DNA of 64,000 nt, taken from positions 310,001 to 374,000 of the forward strand of contig NZ_KZ686268.1 in NCBI RefSeq assembly GCF_003029735.1. The letters run 5' to 3'. The notes below the pieces were generated by a model. That model worked only from the letters and a program-made list of their open reading frames with translations. It was not told where the DNA came from and did not search any database. The position numbers were made by a program, and so were the translations under genes. The stretch is from Pedobacter yulinensis. Its GTDB lineage: Bacteria; Bacteroidota; Bacteroidia; Sphingobacteriales; Sphingobacteriaceae. How positions within the stretch are numbered: position 1 is the first letter of the stretch; every line of letters begins with the position of its first letter. This document shows, one piece after another, positions 34,734 through 43,043 of this stretch.

Positions 34734-36713
34734 ATGGCAGATATTAATTCAAACATCCCCGAGGGAGAATTGACCCAGAAATGGACCAAATACCGTTCTT
34801 CGGTTGCCCTGGTTAACCCCGCAAATAAACGGAGCATCGAGGTAATCGTGGTTGGCTCGGGTCTTGCCGGTGCTTCGGCCGCGGCAACCCTGGCAGAAAT
34901 GGGATATAAAGTTAAATGTTTTTGCTTCCAGGATTCGCCCCGACGGGCGCACTCGATTGCGGCTCAGGGCGGTATCAACGCGGCAAAAAACTATCAGAAT
35001 GACGGCGACAGCACCTACCGGCTGTTTTACGATACCATTAAAGGCGGTGATTACCGCGCACGCGAAGCAAACGTTTACCGTCTTGCAGAGGTCAGCGCCA
35101 ACATCATCGACCAATGCGTAGCCCAGGGCGTTCCGCTGGCGCGCGAGTATGGCGGACTGCTTGACAACCGTTCTTTTGGCGGAACGCAGGTACAGCGTAC
35201 TTTTTACGCCGCCGGTCAGACCGGGCAGCAATTGCTTCTGGGCGCATACAGCGCGCTTGAACGGCAGATTGGAATGGGGAAAGTAGAGATGTACACCCGC
35301 CACGAGATGCTTGAGGTGGTGAAGATTGATGGCAAAGCACGTGGCATTATTGCCCGCAACCTGATTACGGGAGAGCTCGAGCGCCATTTCGGCCATGCGG
35401 TTTTGCTGGCATCAGGCGGTTATGGCAACGTGTTTTACTTGTCTACCAACGCCATGGGAAGCAACGTGACTGCAGCATGGAAAGCCCACAGACAAGGTGC
35501 CTTCTTTGCTAACCCATGTTTTACGCAAATCCACCCAACCTGTATCCCGGTTTCGGGCGACCACCAGAGCAAGCTCACGCTGATGTCTGAATCGCTCCGC
35601 AACGACGGTCGCATCTGGGTGCCAAAAAAGAAAGACGATAACAGAAAACCTACAGACATTCCGGAAGACGAACGGGACTACTACCTGGAGCGCCGCTATC
35701 CGGCATTCGGCAACCTGGTTCCGCGCGACGTCGCTTCACGTGCAGCGAAAGAGCGTTGCGATGCGGGTTACGGTGTAGGCGCTTCGAAACTCGCGGTTTA
35801 CCTCGACTTTGCTGCAAATACCGAACGTTATGGCCGCATCGAAGCCACCAAACATGGCATTCAGAACGCAGACAAAGCCACTTATATGCGGCTCGGCAGG
35901 GAAGTAGTAAAAGAAAAGTACGGTAACTTGTTCGACATGTATGCGCAGATTACCGGCGAAGATCCTTACGAAACACCAATGCGTATTTACCCGGCCGTGC
36001 ATTATACCATGGGCGGCCTGTGGGTAGACTACAACCTGATGACAACCGTACCTGGCCTTTATGCACTCGGCGAAGCTAATTTCTCCGATCATGGAGCCAA
36101 CCGGCTCGGGGCATCTGCATTGATGCAGGGCCTGGCAGACGGCTACTTCGTTATTCCTTACACCATCGGCGCTTACCTTTCAAAAGAGATATCGACCAAG
36201 GCAATCCCGACAGACCACCCCGCTTTCGTGGAAGCTGAAAACAGTGTAAAAGAAACGCTTGAACGGTTTTTGACCATTAAAGGATCAAGATCTGTCGATC
36301 ATTTCCACAAGGCACTTGGAAAAATCATGTGGGACAAGTGCGGCATGGCGCGTAACGAACAGGGTTTGACAGAAGCCATCGCCGAGATCAGAGCGCTGCG
36401 GGAGGAGTTCTGGCGCGATGTGCGTGTTCCCGGTTCAATGGACGAATATAATCCCGAACTGGAAAAAGCCGGACGCGTTGCCGACTTCCTGGAACTGGGC
36501 GAGTTGATGTGCATTGATGCGCTGAACCGCAAAGAAAGCTGTGGAGGCCACTTCCGCGAAGAATACCAGACTGAAGAAGGCGAAGCACTACGTGACGATG
36601 AAAATTTTGCTTATGCAGCCGCCTGGGAATACCTGGAAGGCGTTCATTTCAATCTGCACAAAGAAGAATTGAAATTCGAAAACATTAAGGTAGCACAAAG
36701 AAGTTATAAATAA
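34734..36713 (+). CDS. sdhA: Succinate dehydrogenase/fumarate reductase flavoprotein subunit
   Basis: A 659-residue catalytic subunit, starting at ATG 34734 ([11 protein letters not shown]). The frame extends back to 34632, but that part overlaps sdh[20 protein letters not shown] binds the FAD ADP moiety; the histidine in [15 protein letters not shown] carries the covalent FAD. The catalytic region includes [16 protein letters not shown] and [15 protein letters not shown]. It catalyses succinate-fumarate interconversion in the TCA cycle; direction follows the quinone used. Confidence 0.95.
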   Translation: MADINSNIPEGELTQKWTKYRSSVALVNPANKRSIEVIVVGSGLAGASAAATLAEMGYKVKCFCFQDSPRRAHSIAAQGGINAAKNYQNDGDSTYRLFYDTIKGGDYRAREANVYRLAEVSANIIDQCVAQGVPLAREYGGLLDNRSFGGTQVQRTFYAAGQTGQQLLLGAYSALERQIGMGKVEMYTRHEMLEVVKIDGKARGIIARNLITGELERHFGHAVLLASGGYGNVFYLSTNAMGSNVTAAWKAHRQGAFFANPCFTQIHPTCIPVSGDHQSKLTLMSESLRNDGRIWVPKKKDDNRKPTDIPEDERDYYLERRYPAFGNLVPRDVASRAAKERCDAGYGVGASKLAVYLDFAANTERYGRIEATKHGIQNADKATYMRLGREVVKEKYGNLFDMYAQITGEDPYETPMRIYPAVHYTMGGLWVDYNLMTTVPGLYALGEANFSDHGANRLGASALMQGLADGYFVIPYTIGAYLSKEISTKAIPTDHPAFVEAENSVKETLERFLTIKGSRSVDHFHKALGKIMWDKCGMARNEQGLTEAIAEIRALREEFWRDVRVPGSMDEYNPELEKAGRVADFLELGELMCIDALNRKESCGGHFREEYQTEEGEALRDDENFAYAAAWEYLEGVHFNLHKEELKFENIKVAQRSYK

Positions 36714-36758
36714 ACGGCGGGGCCCCCGGGCCATCCTGCCGAACTCAATACAATTCAA

Positions 36759-37529
36759 ATGAGTACAGGAAATATGAATCTGACGCTGAAAGTTTGGCGC
36801 CAGAAAAACAGCAAGTCAGCCGGCAAACTCGTCGACTATCAGGTTTCAGATATCTCGCCCGACATGTCTTTTCTGGAAATGTTCGATGTTTTGAACGAGC
36901 AGCTGATCAATAAGGGAGAAGAACCGATTGTGTTTGATCATGACTGTCGCGAAGGCATCTGCGGTATGTGTTCCATGTTCATTAACGGTCGCCCTCACGG
37001 CCCCAAACAAGGAATAACGACCTGCCAGCTGCACATGCGTTCATTTAAAGATGGCGATACCATCGTTGTCGAACCATGGCGTGCGGCGGCTTTTCCGGTT
37101 ATTAAAGACCTGGCCACAGATCGTTCAAGCTTTGACCGGATCATCGCTGCCGGCGGTTTTATCTCTGTAAATACCGGCAATGCCCAGGATGCGAACGCCC
37201 TGCCAATTCCGAAAAGCCAGGCAGATGCCGCATTCGAAGCTGCAGCGTGTATTGCCTGCGGTGCCTGTGTGGCAACGTGTAAAAATGCTTCGGCCATGTT
37301 ATTCGTATCGGCTAAAATTTCGCAACTCGCCTTGCTGCCGCAGGGACAGCCGGAGCGCTACCGCCGCGTACAGAGCATGGTTGCCCAGATGGACGCCGAA
37401 GGTTTCGGAAATTGCACCAACACCCGGGCATGCGAAGCTGAATGCCCGAAAGGGATCTCGCTGGAAAATATTGCACGGATGAACCGCGATTATTATGCAG
37501 CCAAATTCGTGTCTGAAGAAGAAGTTTAA
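36759..37529 (+). CDS. sdhB: Succinate dehydrogenase/fumarate reductase iron-sulfur subunit
   Basis: A 256-residue subunit with three clusters: 2Fe-2S (C63, C68, C71, C89), and two further clusters from C164, C167, C170, C174 and C219, C225, C229. It relays electrons from the FAD subunit to the b-type cytochrome. The first ATG (MSTGN) is used; MNLTLK five codons later is also possible. It ends the operon before a strong terminator. Confidence 0.95.
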   Translation: MSTGNMNLTLKVWRQKNSKSAGKLVDYQVSDISPDMSFLEMFDVLNEQLINKGEEPIVFDHDCREGICGMCSMFINGRPHGPKQGITTCQLHMRSFKDGDTIVVEPWRAAAFPVIKDLATDRSSFDRIIAAGGFISVNTGNAQDANALPIPKSQADAAFEAAACIACGACVATCKNASAMLFVSAKISQLALLPQGQPERYRRVQSMVAQMDAEGFGNCTNTRACEAECPKGISLENIARMNRDYYAAKFVSEEEV

Positions 37530-37547
37530 CGAAATCTGCAAGATCAG

Positions 37548-37580
37548 ACAAGCCATGCTCAAAAGCATGGCTTGTTTTTT
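37548..37580 (+). terminator. Rho-independent terminator of the sdhCAB operon
   Basis: A perfect 12-bp stem (37548-37559 with 37564-37575, ACAAGCCATGCT/AGCATGGCTTGT) around the loop CAAA, followed by TTTTT. It begins 18 bases after the sdhB stop. Confidence 0.93.
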
Positions 37581-37904
37581 ATCGGGCTATCTGGCAAGCA
37601 GCTAAATTATCGTCTGCGGCGCGGCGCCGGAGGCATCTCTGATTTGACAGGCCAAGGCGCATGCAAGGAGGCAAGGCATAAATGCCTGATCCTGCAGAAA
37701 ACGGCGTAAACCATGCATAAAGCCGCCCTAGAGCAGCTGGTAGTACTCTGGCTGACAAGCCGTTCGAAAATAAAATCTCCTGAAAAGCTTGTTACAGTAG
37801 AAAAGATTAGTTATTTTTAATCGTCCGAGACAGGAGAGGCACAAAAAACAGAGACCCCGGCCGATCAGTTGGGGTTTTGTGTTTCCGGGACTTTCGTTTT
37901 TTCA
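37581..37904. other. Intergenic stretch, no gene recognised
   Basis: About 320 bases between the sdh terminator and the terminator of the plug-repeat gene. It contains no open frame of useful length on either strand, no tRNA-like cloverleaf that I can find, and one GGGG/CCCC hairpin near 37855-37876 flanked by a T-rich stretch. It may hold remnants of a lost gene, but I cannot show it. Confidence 0.5.
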
Positions 37905-37929
37905 ATAAAAAACCGGCTCATCGCCGGTT
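37905..37929 (-). terminator. Terminator of the blaI-blaR1 unit
   Basis: A 7-bp stem (37911-37917 with 37923-37929, AACCGGC/GCCGGTT) with a 5-base loop; on the minus strand it continues into TTTTTTATT. It lies 22 bases after the stop of the plug-repeat gene. Confidence 0.85.
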
Positions 37930-37950
37930 ATCCATTTTACTTCATAAAAC

Positions 37951-38625
37951 TTAGTGCGCCGGCGCTGCCTTTTTCTGGCCGGTCTCTGTGGTGTTTTTTT
38001 CCGCTTTTTTTGTGGTGACCAGGATCACGCCGTTCACACCTTTTGCTCCGTACATGCTGGTTGATGCCGTATCCTTAAGTACGGTAATTGACTTGATCTG
38101 GTCAGGAGCAATTGCCTTCATGGCATCTGCACCGTCTATGCTGACTGCCTCGACCCCATCTACCACGATCAGTGGTTTCTGAACTGCCGGACCACCCTGC
38201 AGTCCATTCATGACACGAATGCTGGCAGCTGCTGGTGCATGTTCGTCCTTGTCTTTTCGCAGCAGGTTGTTCAGCGCATCCATGCGGACCTGGAGGTCAC
38301 GTGCTGCGTCTGAGTCTTGTCCGCTGCCAGTGCGCACCACAATAGCCCCTCTAGTGGCCGCCCGTCCAAACAAGGCGATTGCCGATTGGCTATGCAGTAC
38401 CGACACATCTCTGATGTCGCCCGGTGGCATTTCCATAGTCCAGGATCTTTTCTGTTCTGGCGTAAGGATAACTCCGTTCAGCACAATCAGTGCACTGTCG
38501 GTCCCTGTGCGGGATTTTATAAAAGTCAGGCCTTTCGCAGCCGGCTGTTCCTGAGCAGCGACGCTGAGCCCACCCGCAGATAAGCAGGCGATAAGCAATA
38601 TTCTTAAATAAGTACTTTTCATCAT
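37951..38625 (-). CDS. Small secreted protein with two TonB-receptor plug-like repeats
   Basis: A 224-residue protein with a signal peptide (to about residue 24). Two units resemble the end of the SusC/TonB-receptor plug: residues about 44-100 (ALIVLNGVIL, then DIRDVSVLHSQSAIALFGRA, GAIVVRT) and about 148-208 (KPLIVVDGVEA, then QIKSITVLKDTASTSMYGA, NGVILVTTKK). No barrel follows. It lies ten bases after the M56-TonB-plug gene, whose C-terminus carries a third copy of the same unit. Possible roles are self-assembly with the fused sensor or competition with receptor plugs; function unknown. Confidence 0.78.
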   Translation of the reverse strand: MMKSTYLRILLIACLSAGGLSVAAQEQPAAKGLTFIKSRTGTDSALIVLNGVILTPEQKRSWTMEMPPGDIRDVSVLHSQSAIALFGRAATRGAIVVRTGSGQDSDAARDLQVRMDALNNLLRKDKDEHAPAAASIRVMNGLQGGPAVQKPLIVVDGVEAVSIDGADAMKAIAPDQIKSITVLKDTASTSMYGAKGVNGVILVTTKKAEKNTTETGQKKAAPAH

Positions 38626-38634
38626 TTTTAATTT

Positions 38635-40371
38635 TTAGCGGACAATATTCTTGTCTGCGGGTTTGTTTTGTTGATCTTTTGTTGTGACAATAATGACCCC
38701 GTTGGCGGCGCGCTGCCCATACAGCGTCGTTGCAGACTGACTTTTCAACACATTGATAGCGGCAATGCGTTCAGGCTGCACTGAACCGGAAAATTCAGAC
38801 CAGCTTCCGTCAAGCGGCTTTCCATCCACAATGACAAGGGGTGCGTTTTCCGCTTTGCCCGAAGTTGCAACACCACGGACGATGACCGGCGGTTTGCGTT
38901 CACTGGCGGGCACACTTGCGACCAGTCCGCTAATTCCTGCCGGGACTGGTGCGGCCCGGGCTGGCTCTTCGGATGCATCAGGTGCAACTTGATCGAGTTT
39001 AAACGATAAGTTGATATTGTACGTAACTGCTACAGGGCTGCCGTGCTGAAGGGCAGGCTGCCAGGGCTGTGAACTGCCCACAACGCGGATGGCTTCCTCG
39101 TCGCAGCCATAACCAATGCCATCAAGGACACGGATATTTCCGAGCCGGCCATCGCGGCCTACTGTAAATGCCAAATGAACACGGCCACTTGCGTTGGCCC
39201 TGACCGCCTGCGCCGGATACCTGAGGTTGGCCGCCAAAAATTTATAGAAAGCGGGCATACCCCCCGGAAACAAGGCATGTTCCTGGTCTCCGGTCGCAGA
39301 CTCCGGTTCCGCAGGTGTGTTTTCCCGTTCAGACAGCTGCAGCCGGGCCGGCCGGGTGTGTGTGCTTTCGGTTTCCGGAACTGCGATCACAGGAACAGGC
39401 TCGTCTGCCAATTCGGGTGCGGCCGCGGCGTCACCATCCAATGAGATCAATGCAGACGCTGCCGGAGCAGTCAGACTGCCTGCAAGTTGCTGCACGGCCT
39501 GAACAGGCTCACTCAGGACAATATCGCTGGTAAGTTGCCGGATGTCATCGTTTTTACGAATCGAGGCCGAAGACAGGATCATCAGTAAAACGAGAACCGG
39601 CAGCATGAGCCCGTACTTCAAGATAGCCGCGCGCCTGGAGCGCTCACGGGTTAGCATAAAAATTCGCTTTTTGACCATCGATCCGGCAAAAAAAGGACTG
39701 ATCAAATTACTTTGCTCCAGGCCGAAGGCCCGGCTCAGCAAGAGCATGGAATAGGCATATTTATCGCCCCGGTAGTTTGCTGCCGCCTCGTCTGCCAGGT
39801 ATTCGTGGGTGGCCTTGACCGCAGCAATGAGCAGGTAACTCACAGGATTAAACCAGGTAAAGATCCGGATCGCTTCGAAGAATATAATGTCTGCGCTGTG
39901 AAACTGACGAATGTGCACGTCTTCATGCAATTGGATGGTATCGCGCTCTGGGAGCTGTACACCAACCACTTTCCGGTTGAAAAACGAAAACGCGCCCTGG
40001 CCGGCCGGTTCACGAAATAGGTGTTTGACCCTGAATAACCTTGCCACGAAAAAAACAATGCCGACAATAACGCCTGTGGCATACAGAACGGCTATTACAG
40101 CGCCCCAATCAGTTTCTGCGCGTGCCGGGCCGCTTACCTGCATGACCATTGCATTCAGGTCATCTACACCTGCATATAACCGCCGGCTAACCGGCTGCGA
40201 ACTTAACCATTCGATGCGCATGAACGGGAGGCCTATTGAAAACGCGCCAGCGCCAAGCAGGTACAGGCGGTTTAGCTTGAACCAGGTTTCTTTGTGCAAC
40301 AGGAGCCGGTAAAATGTGTAAAAGACCACCAGGTAGAGATTTACCTGCAGCATGTAATGGGCCCAGTTCAT
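38635..40371 (-). CDS. BlaR1-like M56 metallopeptidase fused to a TonB domain and a plug-like tail
   Basis: A 578-residue membrane protein. The N-terminal half is an M56/BlaR1 domain with helices near 8-25, 36-52 and 90-112 and the zinc motif HEDVH (149-153), then FFEAIRIFTWFNP with the third ligand and HEYLADEAA (189-197). A last helix lies at about 252-270. The periplasmic part has a low-complexity linker, a TonB C-terminal domain (FPGGMPAFYKFLAANLRYP to YNINLSFKLD, about 370-470) and a plug-like unit (APLVIVDGKPL, IAAINVLKSQSATTLYG, GVIIVTTKD). BlaR1 sensors cleave BlaI-type repressors after a signal. Its ATG overlaps the blaI stop by four bases. Confidence 0.88.
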   Translation of the reverse strand: MNWAHYMLQVNLYLVVFYTFYRLLLHKETWFKLNRLYLLGAGAFSIGLPFMRIEWLSSQPVSRRLYAGVDDLNAMVMQVSGPARAETDWGAVIAVLYATGVIVGIVFFVARLFRVKHLFREPAGQGAFSFFNRKVVGVQLPERDTIQLHEDVHIRQFHSADIIFFEAIRIFTWFNPVSYLLIAAVKATHEYLADEAAANYRGDKYAYSMLLLSRAFGLEQSNLISPFFAGSMVKKRIFMLTRERSRRAAILKYGLMLPVLVLLMILSSASIRKNDDIRQLTSDIVLSEPVQAVQQLAGSLTAPAASALISLDGDAAAAPELADEPVPVIAVPETESTHTRPARLQLSERENTPAEPESATGDQEHALFPGGMPAFYKFLAANLRYPAQAVRANASGRVHLAFTVGRDGRLGNIRVLDGIGYGCDEEAIRVVGSSQPWQPALQHGSPVAVTYNINLSFKLDQVAPDASEEPARAAPVPAGISGLVASVPASERKPPVIVRGVATSGKAENAPLVIVDGKPLDGSWSEFSGSVQPERIAAINVLKSQSATTLYGQRAANGVIIVTTKDQQNKPADKNIVR

Positions 40372-40745
40372 CTTGGTCTGTTTTTGACTTTATTGATCAT
40401 TTTCATTATCTCATCGATATCGCTCAGATCGAGTTTCTCTTCTTTCACAAAGAAGGAGAACATACTTTCAACCGAATTTTCAAAGTAGTTGCCGAGTAGT
40501 TTCTCGGTCGCATGGCGTTTGTAGTCTTCCCTGCTGATCAGGGGATAATACTGGTGCGCTTTGCCGAACGCTTCATGGCCGATGAAACCTTTTACCTCGA
40601 GAATCCTGATAATGGTCGAAACGGTGTTGTAAGCGGGCTTCGGTTCAGGCAGCATGTCGATGACTTCCTTTACAAATGCTTTTTCCAGCTGCCACAAAAC
40701 CTGCATGATCTGTTCTTCTGCTCTCGTAAGATCTTTTATCTCCAT
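40368..40745 (-). CDS. blaI: BlaI/MecI-family transcriptional repressor
   Basis: A 125-residue repressor from the ATG at 40745 (MEIKDLTRAEEQIM). The longer open frame to 40829 runs through the promoter and operator and overlaps the upstream gene, so it is rejected. The winged-helix region includes EEQIMQVLWQLEKAFVKEV and PAYNTVSTIIRILEVKGFI, followed by FGKAHQYYPLISREDYK; the C-terminus is the dimerisation region. It is expected to be cleaved by the adjacent M56 protein. Operator-like palindromes occur in its own promoter and in that of the upstream gene. Confidence 0.92.
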   Translation of the reverse strand: MEIKDLTRAEEQIMQVLWQLEKAFVKEVIDMLPEPKPAYNTVSTIIRILEVKGFIGHEAFGKAHQYYPLISREDYKRHATEKLLGNYFENSVESMFSFFVKEEKLDLSDIDEIMKMINKVKNRPR

Positions 40746-40763
40746 AATATTTTTATAAGCACT

Positions 40764-40794
40764 TAAACTTACAACTAATCTGTTAGTTCTGCAA
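40764..40794 (-). promoter_or_regulatory. blaI promoter with BlaI-type operator
   Basis: On the minus strand TTG (complement of 40792-40794) is followed after 20 bases by TAAGTTTA (complement of 40764-40771, one base from TAnnTTTG). Between them lies the near-palindrome AACTAATCTGTTAGTT (40773-40788), one mismatch from the perfect operators at 41242 and 41267. Repressor bound here would block both promoter elements. Confidence 0.75.
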
Positions 40795-40806
40795 CAGTCG
40801 CGGGAA

Positions 40807-41238
40807 CTACTTGCGGGCGTTGAAAGCAATTGGCATCTGAAAGCTCACCGGGACGTTTTCACCATTTATTTTTCCTGGTTTCCAGCGCGGGCTGGCAGAC
40901 ACAACCCGCACAGCTTCCGCATCCAGCGCCCTGGTTGCAGGACGGATTACGGTCACGTCCCGGATGTTGCCCGACTCATCCACAACAAAGCCAAGCAGGA
41001 CTTTACCACCTGTTCCGGCCTTCTTTTCTGCATCCGGATACCTGATACCCTTAGCGAGGTATTGGTACAAAGCCGGCATGCCGCCCGGAAATTCCGGCTT
41101 TTGATCAACTTGGTCGTACCCAAGGGGCCCGGCATTTTTCTGCGCATGCGCGCGGCCCATTGATACGCTTAAGATCGTAATCAGCAGACCAGTGGCTACG
41201 CAAATCTGGCGAAGCCTTTGATGAAGTGTGGTTTTCAT
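40807..41238 (-). CDS. Secreted TonB C-terminal-domain protein of the BlaI unit
   Basis: A 143-residue protein with a long signal peptide (to about residue 32, ending AHA), so unlike true TonB it probably lacks a permanent membrane anchor. The mature part is a bare TonB C-terminal domain: FPGGMPALYQYLAKGIRYP, GGKVLLGFVVDESGNIRDV, VVSASPRWKPGKINGENVP. It shares this module with the M56 fusion downstream. Two BlaI-type palindromes sit in its promoter. Role unknown; a periplasmic ligand for the sensor is possible. Confidence 0.85.
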   Translation of the reverse strand: MKTTLHQRLRQICVATGLLITILSVSMGRAHAQKNAGPLGYDQVDQKPEFPGGMPALYQYLAKGIRYPDAEKKAGTGGKVLLGFVVDESGNIRDVTVIRPATRALDAEAVRVVSASPRWKPGKINGENVPVSFQMPIAFNARK

Positions 41239-41241
41239 AAT

Positions 41242-41257
41242 AACTAATTTATTAGTT
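41242..41257. promoter_or_regulatory. BlaI-type operator 1
   Basis: Perfect inverted repeat AACTAAT-TT-ATTAGTT, 16 bp, just downstream of the -7 element and 4 bases before the ATG of the TonB-domain gene. Centre-to-centre spacing to operator 2 is 25 bp. Confidence 0.85.
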
Positions 41258-41289
41258 AAACATACAAACTAATTTATTAGTTTCAAAAA
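41257..41289 (-). promoter_or_regulatory. Promoter of the secreted TonB-domain gene, containing BlaI-type operator 2
   Basis: On the minus strand TTTTTG (complement of 41284-41289) is followed after 19 bases by TATGTTTA (complement of 41257-41264), a close match to TTTG-N19-TAnnTTTG. The spacer holds a second perfect AACTAAT-TT-ATTAGTT palindrome (41267-41282), identical to operator 1. This arrangement is what a BlaI-repressed promoter should look like. Confidence 0.85.
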
Positions 41290-41296
41290 TCCAGTT

Positions 41297-41326
41297 AAAA
41301 AAAAGAGCCCTGCAATGCAGGGCTCT
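41297..41326 (-). terminator. Terminator after the M28 peptidase gene
   Basis: A 10-bp GC-rich stem (41304-41313 with 41317-41326, AGAGCCCTGC/GCAGGGCTCT) with a 3-base loop; on the minus strand it runs into TTTTTTTT. It insulates the BlaI-controlled promoter from the upstream M28 gene. Confidence 0.92.
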
Positions 41327-41360
41327 CCATTAGGGGATAAATGTCCTCCGATGCGGGAGA

Positions 41361-42908
41361 TTACTGTTGTGCCACTGGTGGCAATTCTTTTCTTGGCAAC
41401 ATGGCTGCCCGTTCAGATGTATGGTAAACAAATGAAGCAACGATCGTGGCAGCTTGTTTCAGATCATCTTCTACCAGCCGATCATAGGTATCCTGGTTCG
41501 TGTGGTGCGTACGGGTGTTGTAATCCATCGGGTCTTGTATGAACTGGAAACCAGGAATGCCCACTGCATCAAACGACAGGTGGTCGGTACCGCCCGTGTT
41601 GCCAATGGTTATCGTTTTGGCGCCCAGGTCTGTGAATGGCTCGAGCCATGCTTTGAACAACGGGGCTACAGCCGAATTGCCCTGCAGATAAACGCCGCGA
41701 ATTTTGCCTGTACCATTGTCCAGGTTGTAATAAGCTGAGACCTTTTTCTGATCAGGTGTAAACTTCTGTGTTTTGGCATCGCCAAAGTGGTTCAGCACAT
41801 AGTTCTTCGAGCCATGAAGTCCTTGCTCCTCCGAGCTCCAGAGCGCTACACGGATGGTGCGCTTTGGCTTAAACCCGACCGCCTTCAGAATACGCATGGC
41901 TTCCATCATCACAGTAGCGCCGGCAGCGTTATCGGTAGCACCGGTAGCTGCGTGCCAGGAATCAAAGTGCCCGCCAATGATCACCACCTCATCTTTTAAC
42001 TTCTTGTCTGTACCGGGAATTTCTGCCAAAACATTGTAACCTTTGGTATCGTCGCCATAAAAGCTCGTTTTGATATCAGCTTCTACCTCAACTTTTTTTC
42101 CGGCGCGGAGCAGCCGCAGCATATGCAAGTAATCTTCTGGCGAAACTTCCAGTTCCGGCGAAACGGCTTCTGCACCGACATCATACGAGGCGCCGTTGCT
42201 GGTAAAAAACGTTCCATGCCCGCCCCGCGCATAGGTCAGGATCAAACCGACGTTCTGACTGGTCAGCCACTTGGCCATATTGGCACGCTGCGTACGCATG
42301 CGCATATACTGAGCCATCATATTGTTGGCCGACCGCTGCCGGCCGCGGCTTTCCTGTGGCACAGCTGCCTCCATTTTTGCAAGAGTGCTGTCTGCATGCC
42401 GTACGGCGTCTGGTTTGTATGAGTTTTCGAGCGCTGTTCCCTGATCAAACATCACAATTTTGCCGGCCAGCGTACCTTTATATTTTTCAAGCTCGGGCAG
42501 GCTGTCAGCCTTAAGCAAGATCACTTCAGACTTGATAGGGCCTTTGGTTCCTGGTGTCCAGGCTTTTGGTGAGGCGATGATGGCGTGGTAAAATGGCAGG
42601 GTGGTAGCCGCATAATATTTATCGATTTGCCAGCCCCTGCCAAAGGTACCCCATGCTTCGCGCTGCACATTTTTCAGTCCCCAGTCTTTGAAAACCGTCA
42701 TGGCCCAGTCTTGTGCGCGTTTCAAGCCTGGAGAGTTAGAAAGCCGGGGGCCGGATACATCTGTCAGGTTAAAGGCGATTTCCATGGCCCTGGAGTTTTC
42801 CAGACCCTCTTTTCTGATCTTCTGCACCATGGCCTGATCGACCTGTTCCTGTGCGGAAGCAGCCAGAGCAAGCGGGAGAAGCAGATAAAATAGTAGGTGT
42901 TTTTTCAT
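41361..42908 (-). CDS. M28-family metallopeptidase, secreted
   Basis: A 515-residue protein with a signal peptide (ending ASAQE, about residue 20). A PA-like insert (about 140-230) interrupts the fold. The di-zinc ligands are in IGGHFDSWH, TGATDNAAG, WSSEEQGLHGS, NLDNGTGK and GGTDHLSFD, which matches the M28 aminopeptidase family. It probably removes N-terminal residues from peptides in the periplasm or outside. Monocistronic. A perfect 7-bp inverted repeat (42915-42921 with 42927-42933) lies right upstream of the ATG. Confidence 0.92.
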   Translation of the reverse strand: MKKHLLFYLLLPLALAASAQEQVDQAMVQKIRKEGLENSRAMEIAFNLTDVSGPRLSNSPGLKRAQDWAMTVFKDWGLKNVQREAWGTFGRGWQIDKYYAATTLPFYHAIIASPKAWTPGTKGPIKSEVILLKADSLPELEKYKGTLAGKIVMFDQGTALENSYKPDAVRHADSTLAKMEAAVPQESRGRQRSANNMMAQYMRMRTQRANMAKWLTSQNVGLILTYARGGHGTFFTSNGASYDVGAEAVSPELEVSPEDYLHMLRLLRAGKKVEVEADIKTSFYGDDTKGYNVLAEIPGTDKKLKDEVVIIGGHFDSWHAATGATDNAAGATVMMEAMRILKAVGFKPKRTIRVALWSSEEQGLHGSKNYVLNHFGDAKTQKFTPDQKKVSAYYNLDNGTGKIRGVYLQGNSAVAPLFKAWLEPFTDLGAKTITIGNTGGTDHLSFDAVGIPGFQFIQDPMDYNTRTHHTNQDTYDRLVEDDLKQAATIVASFVYHTSERAAMLPRKELPPVAQQ

Positions 42909-43043
42909 GTATGGTTAAGTTAATAAAACTTAAAAATAGCTGAAAAAGCCACCGGGCCATTTTTCCCGCAACAATTTTACACGATCGCGCGCTGTACTTC
43001 TTTAAAAGTATGAAGCAGTTGCATGGGTGAACGCAGGATCAGG

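Noticed and set aside
35069-35076. AAACGTTT core inside sdhA, similar to the LacI operator
   Set aside because: It lacks the flanking C and G of the 10-bp palindrome and falls in the middle of a coding region, so it is probably chance.
40746-40829. Upstream extension of blaI
   Set aside because: It passes through the operator and promoter and overlaps the upstream TonB-domain gene.
42915-42933. Perfect 7-bp inverted repeat TTAAGTT-N5-AACTTAA just before the M28 peptidase ATG
   Set aside because: Short and AT-rich in an AT-rich leader; could be an operator, but no second copy or matching regulator is visible.
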